Positions 26,001 through 34,413 of a stretch of 64,000 nt of DNA are shown here, one piece after another. The translations under genes were made by a program, and so were the position numbers. How positions within the stretch are numbered: the first letter of the stretch is position 1; every line of letters begins with the position of its first letter. The notes under the pieces were generated by a model. The model did no database searches. It was not told the DNA's origin and was given only the letters and a program-made list of their open reading frames with translations. The DNA is taken from positions 2,260,177 through 2,324,176 of the forward strand of contig NZ_CP175511.1 in the NCBI RefSeq assembly GCF_046058945.1, written 5' to 3'. The stretch comes from Brochothrix campestris (GTDB taxonomy: Bacteria; Bacillota; Bacilli; Lactobacillales; Listeriaceae).

Positions 26001-27915
26001 CAATACCCGCATCTTTAATGCCATACTTGATGGCATATGCCGATGTCACGTTATTTTTGAAGCTAATTGTAAAGCCATTATTACTTGCATCGTTCGCTGT
26101 TTTAATGTCGTATTGGCTGGCATCTAACGGCGTATTACTAATCGTTTCCTTCCCGTTTTCATCAATCGAGACGGGGTAAATTTTCACATCAGATAGACTG
26201 CCGATTAAAATCATCGAATTCGTAAATTTATCGGTGATAGTCGCCTGTTCTTTGGCAATCGGCTGCTCATTATAATTATATCTAACTGTATAATAATGTC
26301 CTAAGTTGCTAGAACTATAACCGGTTTCTTCTTTAGCTAATGCTTTACCATATTTTGCACTGACACTGGCAGCAGAAGTAGCTACTTTATTTGTGCCAGT
26401 TAAAGTCGCCGTATTTTTAAATGTTTGTACTCCTGTTAATTTGTCGGCATTATTAATTTTTGTATCGTAGAAAATTCGATACGCCTTGTTGATGGTTGAA
26501 TCTTTAAACGTAACAGTGCCACCACTAACCGTATACTTGCTCGGGTCAACGAGTGCACCTTTTTCAATTCCACCCTTAACATCAACAAATAATTCATACA
26601 CGCTGACCTTAGTAATACTTAAACTACTCGGAACAGCATCTGTCACAACTGCATTAGCAATCGTGTCTAAACTCGTATTAATGTCGACTGTCCATTGTAC
26701 ATTTAAAGAATTATATTGCTTATCTAGCTTTCCTTCTTTGCTAATATCAGTTCCTTTTTCTGGCTTATATGTAATCGGAACGCTTATGTTCTTTTCAGCA
26801 AGTGGAAAAACAATTTCTTGCTCAACTTCACCTACAATTTTTTCTTTATTGAATTTCGTTGTTACTTTAATATGACCTTTTACATTTGAACGCGTAGCTG
26901 CTTCATCTGATAATGTAATCACGACATTACCATCCGTGCCAATTACATAGTTACCAAGAACGGCACCATCTGAATCGAGCATCTCACCTTTGACAGTGGA
27001 CAACATCTTGAAGACATTTGGCAATTGGAACTCATATGTATCACCCGCCACGATATCTAACTCATCCGGAAGATCCCAAGTGAAGTCGATTGTGACATCA
27101 TCATCAGTTGTCGCCGGATTACTCGTTGTAAATGGCTTGCCTGTTTTATCTGTTACTGCCACTGCTGTAATAATGTTTTCTGTGATTTTATGTGGCTCAC
27201 GTGCTGCACTAGCAATGTCGACTGCTTTCAGAGCGGTCTTTTTCACTGCTTTTTCAGCAGGTACTATTGTTTTTTCAGTTGATGTTGTCGCTGATTCCTC
27301 TGCCTTAACCGTTTTCTCATCCGTTGACTCCGTATCACTGGCACCGGAATCAGATGCTATATCGCTCATTGAATCCGAACTATCAGCGTCTGATTCGCTG
27401 TCCGTTTGCGTTGTTTCCTTACTCGCAAACGTTTTAACAATACTTTGCTCTCCACTTAAAAACGTTAACAAGACAGTATCCGCTACATTCTCTGTCGCTT
27501 GATATGTCGCTTTGTAAGTTAATACGTATGCTCCGTCTGCCTCATTACTGTCATCAATGTCGAGCTTGAGTTCGTCGTCCTCGATGAGATAACGTCCAAC
27601 ATCTTTTTGGGCATCATTAAATACAGTGCCATTTTCAATTACCTTCCCCTGTAATTGAATTGGTACTGTTAATGATGTCGACTTATCATCTTTCCCTGGT
27701 GTCCATGTAAATCCCATTTTTACATAGACTGTTTGTCCGTCCGTTAACGTCTCAACATCTTGTTCAGCTTCTTCCGTTGCTGACACAATAACATCGTCAA
27801 TTACCGGACCCGTTTGTGTCGTACTCGCCGTCACTACCATGTTGGCTGTGACTGTTTGTGCGATAAACATAACCAACACAAATAAAACAAAACTCTTTTT
27901 AAGTTTCTTAATCAT
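20065..27915 (-). CDS. Giant LPXTG cell-wall-anchored adhesin with SpaA/Cna-B repeats
   Basis: A 2,616-residue surface protein starting at ATG 27915 (MIKKLKKSFVLF, with GGGGGA 9 bases before). The order is: signal peptide (about 1-35); Ser/Asp/Glu-rich region (about 160-250); a series of Ig-like adhesion domains of the SDR/collagen-binding type (about 260-1100, with repeated W-T/W-x-I-N cores); and 14 Cna-B/SpaA domains (about 1110-2400). These keep the Lys of LxKTD and the Glu of ETKAPTGY that form isopeptide bonds. Then come a Pro-Glu-Thr-Ser stalk, the sorting motif LPSTG about 32 residues from the end, a hydrophobic helix and a TLRKTRI tail. It is probably anchored by sortase A. Domains 7-13 are almost identical 93-residue units, so length probably varies between strains. 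The ligand is unknown. Confidence 0.93.
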   Translation of the reverse strand: MIKKLKKSFVLFVLVMFIAQTVTANMVVTASTTQTGPVIDDVIVSATEEAEQDVETLTDGQTVYVKMGFTWTPGKDDKSTSLTVPIQLQGKVIENGTVFNDAQKDVGRYLIEDDELKLDIDDSNEADGAYVLTYKATYQATENVADTVLLTFLSGEQSIVKTFASKETTQTDSESDADSSDSMSDIASDSGASDTESTDEKTVKAEESATTSTEKTIVPAEKAVKKTALKAVDIASAAREPHKITENIITAVAVTDKTGKPFTTSNPATTDDDVTIDFTWDLPDELDIVAGDTYEFQLPNVFKMLSTVKGEMLDSDGAVLGNYVIGTDGNVVITLSDEAATRSNVKGHIKVTTKFNKEKIVGEVEQEIVFPLAEKNISVPITYKPEKGTDISKEGKLDKQYNSLNVQWTVDINTSLDTIANAVVTDAVPSSLSITKVSVYELFVDVKGGIEKGALVDPSKYTVSGGTVTFKDSTINKAYRIFYDTKINNADKLTGVQTFKNTATLTGTNKVATSAASVSAKYGKALAKEETGYSSSNLGHYYTVRYNYNEQPIAKEQATITDKFTNSMILIGSLSDVKIYPVSIDENGKETISNTPLDASQYDIKTANDASNNGFTISFKNNVTSAYAIKYGIKDAGIVTTESNFKNTVSAPTSEDVVVNGRSVQSSIIKEIDGSDNDAETVNWKMTLNTTGYTMKNMKINDTFSSNALTLVPNSLKLVDKSASDKVLKEGTDYTLTAKTGDKTGFDITFIGNYATTNHQFILTYQTHYEAFANKTTKYDNTAQLSWTSEDGKNYNSTSSKDYTAPAETLSNGSKSGSYNAQTKEITWLINANYNRADLNNAKITDKIPFDETTATNQVYVDKSAQVYHYSVTKNGKVVKGVALDPSEYTLTTPTAANNYTIEVVFTKAFKGNESSVALEFKTSLAGQIIVEKYNNTATFTNDGTDYPLTATVSVPNGQFLVDKAGKQEGDKIDWVITINRNQSTVKNYKIKDDPTSNQVLDQDSFHLYPTDVSANSGITAKTDTPLVEGVDYKLTISTDGSTGKQSFELEFLKTIDRPYVLNYSSVIDADNGEKVNNVVEMTGDNVTMQIQKHSKEITVQLSSGSGDIVGVRGGLKITKIDETTKAAIADTTFVVYDKTGKTALRSGKTGADGTLTFNGLRAGDYLIKEMDAPAGYSLNPAYAAGKKVTVKVTTENPMMDLTVENPKTLVTVKKINQAGTGLAGAVFNVLDKDGNIVFPNLTSDTNGQLAIEGLIEGDYQLKEVGAPIGYVLNTTPQPFTVALNADGTMVPTTVTMTNYQGSIKATKTAADGTPLAGATYKVVNSSDETIKTAVSDNKGQININNLVPGSYYLVEDKAPDGYILDSTKTPFTIDETTAITPVTIDLGTFFNYQGKAKLVKTDAEGKAIKNVAFDIVDANNNVIKSGVSNDKGEVYVSGLAPGSYNFVETNAAPGYILNTAKKPFEIKDKQVGEPQLVEVGSLVNYQGSMTLTKTDTEGHPLADAEFTIKKAAGDIVKTVTSDKDGVIKVTHLAPGDYTVTETKAPSGYIRNTVEQPFVITAATDNEPAIVELGTLANYQGTVRLHKETADHKPLANAVFNIVDKEGVLVKTATSDEAGEVTVAGLAPGKYSFIETTAPTGYILNTTPIDFEISETQAGQPTVLDVGEVINYQGTATILKTDADGKPLAGAAFDVIDETDAVVASVKADDEGKVTVNDLAPGKYSFVETKAPTGYILNTTPVAFEIKAEQAGEPKVIETGAFVNYQGTATLLKTDADGKPLAGAAFDVIDETDAVVASVKADDEGKVTVNDLAPGKYSFVETKAPTGYILNTTPVAFEIKAEQAGEPKVIETGAFVNYQGTATLLKTDADGKPLAGAAFNVIDETDAVVASVKADDEGKVTVNDLAPGKYSFVETKAPAGYILNPTAMAFEIKAEQAGEPKVIETGAFVNYQGTATLLKTDADGKPLAGAAFDVIDETDAVIASVKADDEGKVTVNDLAPGKYSFVETKAPTGYILNTTPVAFEVTADPTAESTVVDAGAFANYQGTATILKTDADGKPLAGAAFDVIDETDTVVASVKADDEGKVTVNDLAPGKYSFVETKAPTGYILNTTPVAFEIKAEQAGEPKVIETGAFVNYQGTATLLKTDADGKPLAGAAFDVIDETDAVVASVKADDEGKVTVNDLAPGKYSFVETKAPTGYILNTTPVAFEIKAEQAGEPKVIETGAFVNYQGTATLLKTDADGKPLAGAAFNVIDETDAVVASVKADDEGKVTVNDLAPGKYSFVETKAPAGYILNPTAMAFEIKAEQAGEPKVVDAGKLANYQSTVALTKVDDKQQPLANAVFEIVNTDLDVPVLENVVSDETGTVTVVGLAPGHYYLQETQAPIGYELSSEKREFMISDVMTETIMTNLGDFINKMEVEPTPEITPYPEEPSETPETSETPETSETPETSETPETSETPETSETPETSETPETSETPETSETPETSETPETSETPETSETPETSETPETSETPETSETPETSETPEVNELPVMVDNNQPEREETILLPLIPSNDVLLTGKQQDGVTVYTPAKATTQETDQVTLPSTGEETDKGLIALGMLMMLFSMITLRKTRI
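20333..20620 (-). repeat. 16 x 18-bp tandem repeat encoding Ser-Glu-Thr-Pro-Glu-Thr
   Basis: Sixteen 18-base units encode the wall-spanning stalk of the adhesin. All but the first few and the last are identical (TCTGGTGTTTCGCTTGTT on the plus strand). It is prone to slippage in multiples of 18 bases, which keep frame. Confidence 0.95.
20944..22896 (-). repeat. Seven near-identical 279-bp units (93-residue SpaA domains)
   Basis: The span divides exactly into seven 279-base units, each encoding GTAT(I/L)LKTDADGKPLAG through AFVNYQ. Variants show a higher-order pattern: units with GYILNPTAMAF recur exactly four units (1,116 bases) apart, and the units before them match in turn. This suggests a block duplication rather than only single-unit expansion. 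Confidence 0.95.
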
Positions 27916-28235
27916 CCCTATATTTCCCCCTGTATTCATAATTATCCCTTAGAAATATCACTTAACCCGTATCGTTGTCAGTAACCCCTTACTAACAACA
28001 CTAGAGGAAATTAATTATCCCGAACTAACTTCCTTTTATAAGTATAGCGATTTAATTAAATAATTAAAAGATACTTTCTCACTAAATAACGTAGGTCTTT
28101 ATTCCTTATTTTACTTGTAAAGTGATAAAAGAAACTCATTCACGCTCTATTATGTCACTAACTAGACATAAATAACCACTTTTTTCATCACTTTGCATAC
28201 GCTAGCTATACAAATATTTTATTTTATGATAAACA
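27916..28235. other. Adhesin upstream region; inverted repeat, no gene
   Basis: No reading frame of interest. On the minus strand a -10-like TATACT (28046-28041) has only a poor -35. TTATGTC (28150-28156) and GACATAA (28165-28171) form a perfect 7-8-7 inverted repeat about 230 bases upstream of the adhesin start, a possible operator. The segment is very AT-rich. Confidence 0.4.
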
Positions 28236-28269
28236 AAAAAATCCTGACAGCTAAGCTGTCAGGATTTTT
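28236..28269 (-). terminator. Terminator after tRNA-Lys
   Basis: AATCCTGACAGC and GCTGTCAGGATT form a 12-bp stem with a TAA loop, followed on the minus strand by a long T-run, 12 bases beyond the tRNA 3' end. Confidence 0.92.
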
Positions 28270-28280
28270 CACTTTTATAA

Positions 28281-28353
<73 letters not shown>

Positions 28354-28412
28354 GATAATTTCTCTTTACACGCTTTATTATAGCACTTTCACTCAGAGAT
28401 GCAAGCCCGTAC

Positions 28413-29291
28413 TCACTTACTAATATAAACTGCTTGTTGTCCCATTTGTTTCCAGGCAGCAATAAAGTCTGAGCGCTTAAGTTGTTGCTTTTTTTCACCA
28501 TATGGATTGTTAATGTAAATATGCGTTTGATCGAACCCCGTGATGACAACAGAATGCATATCGTACGTCATTTCTAACGTTTCAGTTGGCGTCTGCCATT
28601 CTTGCATCGAAGTCACCGGAGTAAATGAACTGGTCGTAATAATCCAAACGGGATACCCTTCTAGCACAGCTGCCAACACCTTTTCAAACGATTCTCCCGA
28701 AATATCACGGACACGGTCACTCGCAACATATTGCTTAGCTAGGGTTGCTATCGGTTCATGATACACCCCTATACCCGGAGTATCTCCTGACACACTCCCA
28801 ACAAATCCTTCATGTGGATTGCCTTTTTGACCATTATCATATGTTAATGGCACAGTTGGTATTCGTTGAGCCAATTCATTTTTTGTGACTGTCACCCCCT
28901 CATAATTAAGCAACATAGCCAAACTCGTTACCTCGCAACCGTTAAATAATCGTGGTGCATCCATTTGATTGATTAAGGGTACATCAAGTTGTTGCGCTTG
29001 TTGCTGTTGTTTTTTTTTCACTTGTCTTTGCTTAATCCGTTCGATAGTTTTCGCATAGTCCGAAGTGTCCGTGAGATGAGTAGCTGTTTTTAATACCGCC
29101 TCAGCCTTTGCGATATCTGCTGTTGTTAAGTTTTGCTCTGCCTTCGTTAATGCTTGTTCGATTTGGACGACAGCATTCGTTTTTTCAGCTTTCTTCGCCT
29201 CTATTTGTTCTCGTATCGCAAACACAAATAATACCACCATAATGAGACTAATCGCAGTCATCATTAGGCGTCCCCTTTTATTGGAAAACAT
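28413..29291 (-). CDS. Membrane-anchored C39-like cysteine peptidase
   Basis: A 292-residue protein starting at ATG 29291 (GGAGGG 8 bases upstream). An N-terminal membrane helix (about residues 8-26) is followed by a helical Glu/Lys/Gln-rich spacer. The C-terminal papain-like C39_2 domain keeps Cys in FNGCEVTSLAMLLNY near residue 125, His in DMHSVVITGFD near residue 245 and Asn/Asp in INNPYG near residue 260. It is probably an extracellular processing peptidase of unknown substrate. It stands alone; no bacteriocin gene or ABC exporter adjoins it. Confidence 0.8.
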   Translation of the reverse strand: MFSNKRGRLMMTAISLIMVVLFVFAIREQIEAKKAEKTNAVVQIEQALTKAEQNLTTADIAKAEAVLKTATHLTDTSDYAKTIERIKQRQVKKKQQQQAQQLDVPLINQMDAPRLFNGCEVTSLAMLLNYEGVTVTKNELAQRIPTVPLTYDNGQKGNPHEGFVGSVSGDTPGIGVYHEPIATLAKQYVASDRVRDISGESFEKVLAAVLEGYPVWIITTSSFTPVTSMQEWQTPTETLEMTYDMHSVVITGFDQTHIYINNPYGEKKQQLKRSDFIAAWKQMGQQAVYISK

Positions 29292-29346
29292 CAATGTTTC
29301 CCTCCCTATCCTAAATTATCCCCGTGCAATCCCCATTACACGTTTT

Positions 29347-29362
29347 TGTTTCACATGAAACG
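29347..29362. promoter_or_regulatory. Second parS-like site
   Basis: TGTTTCACATGAAACG is a near-palindrome with two differences from TGTTTCACGTGAAACA. It is intergenic, upstream of the C39 peptidase gene, and shares the CACATG core of the site at 13584. Confidence 0.4.
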
Positions 29363-29410
29363 TAATATTACTCTCCTTAACTTTATCACATTTTTATTTT
29401 TGAGCAATTA

Positions 29411-29445
29411 AAAAAACCGTACACACTAATGATATGTACGGTTTT
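29411..29445 (-). terminator. Terminator of purA
   Basis: AAAACCGTACA pairs with TGTACGGTTTT around an 11-base loop; a T-run follows on the minus strand. Confidence 0.88.
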
Positions 29446-29453
29446 CAATCACC

Positions 29454-30743
29454 TTATTTAGACCAAACATCCGTTAAAACAATTGTTTGGACACGATCTG
29501 GTCCAACAGAGAACATTGAAACAGGTACTTTTGTAATTTCGGCGATACGTTCGATATAACGCTGCGCATTAACTGGTAATTCTTCAAACGATGTGACACT
29601 TGTAATGTCTTCGCTCCAACCTGGAAGTTCTTCATAAACAGGTTCACATAAAGCTAAATCTTTTAAGCTTGCAGGGAATTCACGTGTGATTTCACCTTTA
29701 TAGTTATAAGCGGTACAGATTTTAACTGTTTCAAGACCTGATAAAACATCTAACAACATGATTGATAAATCGGTTAAACCACTCACACGGCAAGCATGCG
29801 ATACAACCACTGAATCAAACCAACCAACACGACGTTTACGTCCTGTCACTGTGCCATATTCATGACCAATTTCACGAATACGATCGCCAATAGCATCGTC
29901 TAACTGCGTTGGGAATGGACCATCACCAACACGTGAACTGTATGCTTTAACAACACCAACTACGTAATCAATTTTAGAAGGACCTACACCTGAACCGTTA
30001 GCCACACCACCGGCAGTTGGGTTAGAAGATGTCACGTAAGGATATGTACCTTGATCGATATCTAACATTACGCCTTGAGCACCTTCAAATAAGACACGTT
30101 TATTCTCATCAAGAGCATCGTTTAAGATAACTGATGTATCACACACAAGGTCTTTGATTTTTTGACCATATTCATAAAATTCTTCGAAAATTTCTTCGAA
30201 TGTAAAGCCTTCTACTTCATAAAAGCGCTCAAACAAACGATTCTTTTCACCCAAATTGTACATTAATTTTTCTTTAAACACTTCTTTGTCTAACAAATCA
30301 ATCATTCGAATACCAACACGTGATGCTTTATCCATGTATGCAGGTCCGATTCCTTTGTTTGTTGTACCAATTTTGTTATCGCCACGACGTGCTTCATCAG
30401 CCTCATCTAAACGAATATGGTACGGTAAAATCACATGTGCACGGTTGCTAATACGCAATGTTGATGTATTAACACCTTTGTCTTCTAAGTATTTCATTTC
30501 GCGAAGAAGAGACTTCGGATTGACAACCATTCCGTTACCGATAATGCTTAACTTATCATCATAAAAAATCCCTGATGGAATCAACTGTAATTTATATGTT
30601 TCGCCACCAAATTTGATTGTATGACCGGCGTTATCGCCACCTTGATAGCGCGCAATAACTTGAGCTTGTTCACTTAAAAAATCCGTGATTTTACCCTTAC
30701 CTTCGTCACCCCACTGTGTTCCTACTACAACAACTGAAGACAT
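29454..30743 (-). CDS. purA: Adenylosuccinate synthetase
   Basis: A 429-residue enzyme that condenses IMP and aspartate using GTP to make adenylosuccinate, the first step to AMP. GTQWGDEGKGKITD at the N-terminus is the GTP/IMP signature, GDNAGHTIK follows, and GIGPAYMDK and VTGRKRRVGWFDSV are conserved. Normal length. A PurR operator pair lies 80-125 bases upstream. It sits beside dnaB-rplI-gdpP, a known firmicute neighbourhood, here separated by an exporter gene. Confidence 0.97.
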   Translation of the reverse strand: MSSVVVVGTQWGDEGKGKITDFLSEQAQVIARYQGGDNAGHTIKFGGETYKLQLIPSGIFYDDKLSIIGNGMVVNPKSLLREMKYLEDKGVNTSTLRISNRAHVILPYHIRLDEADEARRGDNKIGTTNKGIGPAYMDKASRVGIRMIDLLDKEVFKEKLMYNLGEKNRLFERFYEVEGFTFEEIFEEFYEYGQKIKDLVCDTSVILNDALDENKRVLFEGAQGVMLDIDQGTYPYVTSSNPTAGGVANGSGVGPSKIDYVVGVVKAYSSRVGDGPFPTQLDDAIGDRIREIGHEYGTVTGRKRRVGWFDSVVVSHACRVSGLTDLSIMLLDVLSGLETVKICTAYNYKGEITREFPASLKDLALCEPVYEELPGWSEDITSVTSFEELPVNAQRYIERIAEITKVPVSMFSVGPDRVQTIVLTDVWSK

Positions 30744-30824
30744 CCAAACACCTCATTCAAAATTTTTATACTATACATTTTATCCACCCTCGATTATACA
30801 ACGTTTCAATCGAAAGGTCAACTG

Positions 30825-30869
30825 TTTCACGAACATTATTCCCTCGCAATCGTGATTCTGTTCGTTTTT
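30825..30869. promoter_or_regulatory. PurR operator (inverted PurBox pair) of purA
   Basis: CGAACATT (from 30830) and, on the other strand, CGAACAGA (from 30864) face each other with 25 bases between the CGAAC cores. This fits two 14-base PurBoxes (AWWWCCGAACWWT) with a 17-base gap. Each arm has an AT-rich outer half; the first C of the consensus is A in both. Confidence 0.7.
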
Positions 30870-30931
30870 AAGCATAAATTTGTTATTTCATAGAGAAAGA
30901 CTGCCAATTTATCGTTAACAGCCTTAACCTC

Positions 30932-32422
30932 TTATTTTAAACTTTCGCCATCTTTGGCGTTACCCATCATAAAAATAGCCACGGCACAGACCGCAATTGG
31001 AATTAAAGCGACTAAAAAGATGGTTGAAACACTCGAAGCCATTGCATCAACAATTGGATTCAATACTTCGTCAGGAATTTTGGCCCGTGATGAGGCTTCA
31101 AACAATTGTTGTGTATTGCCAAACTGAGCAAGATCGACCTTTACGCCTGCAAATGCTTCGCTCATTTTCGTTGCAAACGTATTTGTTTGCAGTGCACCAA
31201 AAGCTGCAATCCCAATCGTCATCCCAAACGAACGCAAGAATGAGTTCGTTGATGTCGCACTGCCACGGAAGCGACCTTCAAGATTATATATTGAAGCCGT
31301 TGGTAAGACTGAGAATGAAAAACCAACACCAATACCAGCAATCGCCATGTATGTACTCAATAACACACGCGATGTTTCAGCCGAAATCGTTGCAAGCAAG
31401 AGCATACCGATAAAGAAGATGACAATTGACGCACTCATTAAGTGACGAAATTTCACGCGGGTTAGCAAGCTACCTCCGACACCACTACCAAGGACTGAAC
31501 CAATCATCATTGGCATTAAAATAAAGCCCGCGTTAGTAGCACTTCCGCCGTATACCGCTTGCACAAAAATCGGAATGTACACCGTTAATATAATAAAGGT
31601 CGCACCGTAAAAGAAGGCTGCAATTTGGGCGGTTAAGAAGAGGCGACGTTTGAACATCCAAAACGGTAAAATCGGATCGACGGCGCGTTTTTCGGCCCAA
31701 ATAAAGAGCAGTGCAAATACCACAAAGATAATGGCTAAAATTAACATCGGCACAGATACCCAAGCAAAGGTGTTGCCACCTAATTCCAAACCAAACATGA
31801 GGCTGACGACTGCAATGACAAGTGTTGCCGCTCCGAGCCAATCGACCACTTGTTTTTTGGGCGCGGTCGCTTCTTTATAAAAGATGCTCATTAAAACGAT
31901 GACAACCAGACCGATTGGAACATTAATGTAAAAGACCCAATGCCAGCTAAAGCTATCAGTAATGTACGCCCCGAGTAACGGCCCCATTACACTTGATAAA
32001 CCAAAGACGGCTCCTAACATCCCCGTCATTTTACCACGTTGTTGTGGTGGGAAAATATCATAGACGATGGTAAAGGCAATCGGCATTAACGCACCGCCAC
32101 CAATCCCTTGAATGGCACGGAAAACACTTAATTGAATCATGCTATCAGCAATCCCACAAAGCATTGATCCAATTAAAAAGACCACGAGTCCAAAGATAAA
32201 GAAACGTTTACGACCATACATGTCAGATAATTTACCGAAAATCGGCATCCCAGCCATCATCGTCACCATGTACGCTGCTGTTACCCAAACAAAATGATCT
32301 AATCCACCCAAATCGGATACAATCGTACCCATTGCAGTTGCGACAATCGTATTATCCATCGCTGACATTAAAATGCCGAGCAATAAACCGACAACAACCC
32401 ACTTAATATGACTTTTTTTCAT
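30932..32422 (-). CDS. DHA2-family (EmrB/QacA-like) multidrug MFS exporter
   Basis: A 496-residue, 14-helix major facilitator. MDNTIVATAMGTIVSDLGG near residue 22 is the DHA2 motif. GKLSDMYGRKRFF near residue 62 is MFS motif A, and GGGALMPIAFTIV and GLSSVMGPLLGAYI near residue 140 are motifs B and C of proton-driven drug exporters. It expels hydrophobic or cationic compounds; substrate not predictable. No regulator gene is adjacent. The ATG follows GAGGTG. Confidence 0.9.
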   Translation of the reverse strand: MKKSHIKWVVVGLLLGILMSAMDNTIVATAMGTIVSDLGGLDHFVWVTAAYMVTMMAGMPIFGKLSDMYGRKRFFIFGLVVFLIGSMLCGIADSMIQLSVFRAIQGIGGGALMPIAFTIVYDIFPPQQRGKMTGMLGAVFGLSSVMGPLLGAYITDSFSWHWVFYINVPIGLVVIVLMSIFYKEATAPKKQVVDWLGAATLVIAVVSLMFGLELGGNTFAWVSVPMLILAIIFVVFALLFIWAEKRAVDPILPFWMFKRRLFLTAQIAAFFYGATFIILTVYIPIFVQAVYGGSATNAGFILMPMMIGSVLGSGVGGSLLTRVKFRHLMSASIVIFFIGMLLLATISAETSRVLLSTYMAIAGIGVGFSFSVLPTASIYNLEGRFRGSATSTNSFLRSFGMTIGIAAFGALQTNTFATKMSEAFAGVKVDLAQFGNTQQLFEASSRAKIPDEVLNPIVDAMASSVSTIFLVALIPIAVCAVAIFMMGNAKDGESLK

Positions 32423-32537
32423 CGTTTACACCTCTTATCAATTTTTTCTTTCAACAAATAATTCATTATAGCACTACTTCTTACCAGCACTCGTTCATTT
32501 TCTGCTCATTATTTTTCAAAAAATGAATATTAACTAA

Positions 32538-32563
32538 AAAAGTCCGACACAAGGTCAGACTCT
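32538..32563 (-). terminator. Terminator of dnaB
   Basis: On the minus strand AGTCTGAC and GTCGGACT pair with one G-T wobble around CTTGT, followed by TTTTTTAG. Confidence 0.8.
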
Positions 32564-32570
32564 TTAGTTG

Positions 32571-33932
32571 TTATGCCCCCATCGGTGGCATATCGTCTCT
32601 CACAACGAGATCAACAAATTTGTTATATTCTTTCACGAAGGCAAGTTGTACTGTTCCGACTGGACCATTCCGTTGCTTCGCAATAATAATTTCAATCGTG
32701 CCGTTATCTTCCTCAGCAGCTTCGCGGTCGTAATAATCTTCACGATATAAAAAGGCAACGATATCGGCATCTTGCTCAATTGAACCAGATTCACGAATAT
32801 CCGACATCATCGGACGTTTATCTTGACGTTGCTCAACCCCACGTGATAATTGTGAGAGCGCAATAACTGGCACTTCAAGTTCACGCGCAAGCTGTTTTAA
32901 CGTTCGCGAAATTTCAGATACTTCTTGCTGACGGTTTTCACCGCCACCAATACCACTCCCTTGAATAAGTTGCAAATAATCAATCACGATCATACCTAAA
33001 CCGTGTTCTTGTTTTAAACGACGGCATTTGGAACGAATTTCATTGACGCGAATACCTGGTGAATCATCAATGAAAATATTTGTACTCGATAGCGTGCTAA
33101 TAGCCAACGCTAATTTACGCCATTCTTCATCATTCAATTTACCGGTCCGCATGTTTTGGGCGTCGATATTTCCTTCGGCACAAAGCATCCGGTTAATCAA
33201 TTGACTCGCCCCCATTTCCAAACTGAAAATGGCGACTGTTTCATTCGTCTTAATCGCGGTGTTTTGCGCAATATTCAAGGCAAAGGCTGTTTTACCAACC
33301 GAAGGACGGGCCGCAACAATAATTAAATCGTTACGCTGAAACCCTGCCGTCATCCGATCAAGTTCTTTGAATCCGGTTGGTAAACCGGTAATATCACCTT
33401 CACGGTTACTCAATAGCTCAATGTTATCGTAGGCTTCTGATAGAACATCGGTAATGTTTTTAAACTGACCGACATTTTTACGTTGGGCTACTTCAAGAAT
33501 GCGACGTTCAGCATCATCAACTAAGGCTTCGACTGATTCTTCATTGGCAAAACCACTCGTTGCAATCTGTGTGGCGGTATTGATTAAACGACGTAATAAC
33601 GCCTTTTCTTCAACGATTTCAATGTAGTAAGCAATATTAGCCGCGGTTGGAACAGACACGGCTAAATCTGTTAAATAAGTGATACCACCAATATCTTCAA
33701 TTAAACCTTGTGATTTTAACATTTCACTGACAGTGACGACATCGAGCGCTTTGCCCTGTTCGTTCATCATTACCATCGCTCTAAAAATATGTTGATGGGC
33801 TTGGCGATAAAAATCTTCGGGTTGCAAGACTTCAGCCGCGGTAATTAACGCATTTGGCTCGATAAAAATAGCACCAATAATCGCCTGCTCGGCCTCATTA
33901 TTTTGTGGTGGTGTTCGATCGATATTTTCCAT
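32571..33932 (-). CDS. dnaB: Replicative DNA helicase
   Basis: A 453-residue hexameric helicase (called DnaC in Bacillus). The N-terminal PPQNNEAEQAIIGAIF is the helical-hairpin domain that binds primase. The RecA-like core has Walker A AARPSVGKTAFALN near residue 205, the Walker B region GMIVIDYLQLIQG near residue 310 and LAREL-VPVIALSQLSRGVE. It unwinds DNA ahead of the fork. It lies downstream of rplI and gdpP in the usual order. The ATG follows AAAGGAG. Confidence 0.97.
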   Translation of the reverse strand: MENIDRTPPQNNEAEQAIIGAIFIEPNALITAAEVLQPEDFYRQAHQHIFRAMVMMNEQGKALDVVTVSEMLKSQGLIEDIGGITYLTDLAVSVPTAANIAYYIEIVEEKALLRRLINTATQIATSGFANEESVEALVDDAERRILEVAQRKNVGQFKNITDVLSEAYDNIELLSNREGDITGLPTGFKELDRMTAGFQRNDLIIVAARPSVGKTAFALNIAQNTAIKTNETVAIFSLEMGASQLINRMLCAEGNIDAQNMRTGKLNDEEWRKLALAISTLSSTNIFIDDSPGIRVNEIRSKCRRLKQEHGLGMIVIDYLQLIQGSGIGGGENRQQEVSEISRTLKQLARELEVPVIALSQLSRGVEQRQDKRPMMSDIRESGSIEQDADIVAFLYREDYYDREAAEEDNGTIEIIIAKQRNGPVGTVQLAFVKEYNKFVDLVVRDDMPPMGA

Positions 33933-33965
33933 CAGGCAACTCCTTTCATCGCTTGTTTCATGCTC

Positions 33966-34412
33966 TTATTTTTCTTCACTAACATGCACATTGAAAATCG
34001 CCTCAACGTCATGGTGTAGTTTTACAGGTACTTTCGTAACGCCTAAAGAACGAATTGGATCCATCGTCATTTTACGTTTATCAATTTTAATGCCGGCTTG
34101 CTTTTCTAGACCTTGCACGACTTGTTTCGATGAGACTGAGCCAAAAACACGACCATCTGCCCCTACTTTTGCTTTTAATTCAACGGTAACAGCTTCTAAT
34201 GTTGCTTTTAAACGTTCGGCTTTCGCCACTTCTTCCGCCGCTAATTTATCCGCTTTTTTTTCTTTCGCTTTTAATGTGCTGATACTGGCTGCATTGGCTT
34301 CTTGTGCCACACCTTTTTTGATTAAAAAGTTATGCGCATAACCATCTGGCACCTCTTTAATATCGCCTTTTTTACCTGTACCTTTTACATCTTTAAGTAG
34401 AATAACTTTCAT
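33966..34412 (-). CDS. rplI: 50S ribosomal protein L9
   Basis: A 148-residue protein starting MKVILLKDVKGTGKKGDIKE, the rRNA-binding N-domain with GYAHNFLIKKG. It is followed by a long helix and the C-domain ending AIFNVHVSEE. Start ATG at 34412, one base after the gdpP stop; an upstream frame extension lies inside gdpP. Normal length. Confidence 0.97.
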   Translation of the reverse strand: MKVILLKDVKGTGKKGDIKEVPDGYAHNFLIKKGVAQEANAASISTLKAKEKKADKLAAEEVAKAERLKATLEAVTVELKAKVGADGRVFGSVSSKQVVQGLEKQAGIKIDKRKMTMDPIRSLGVTKVPVKLHHDVEAIFNVHVSEEK

Positions 34413-34413
34413 T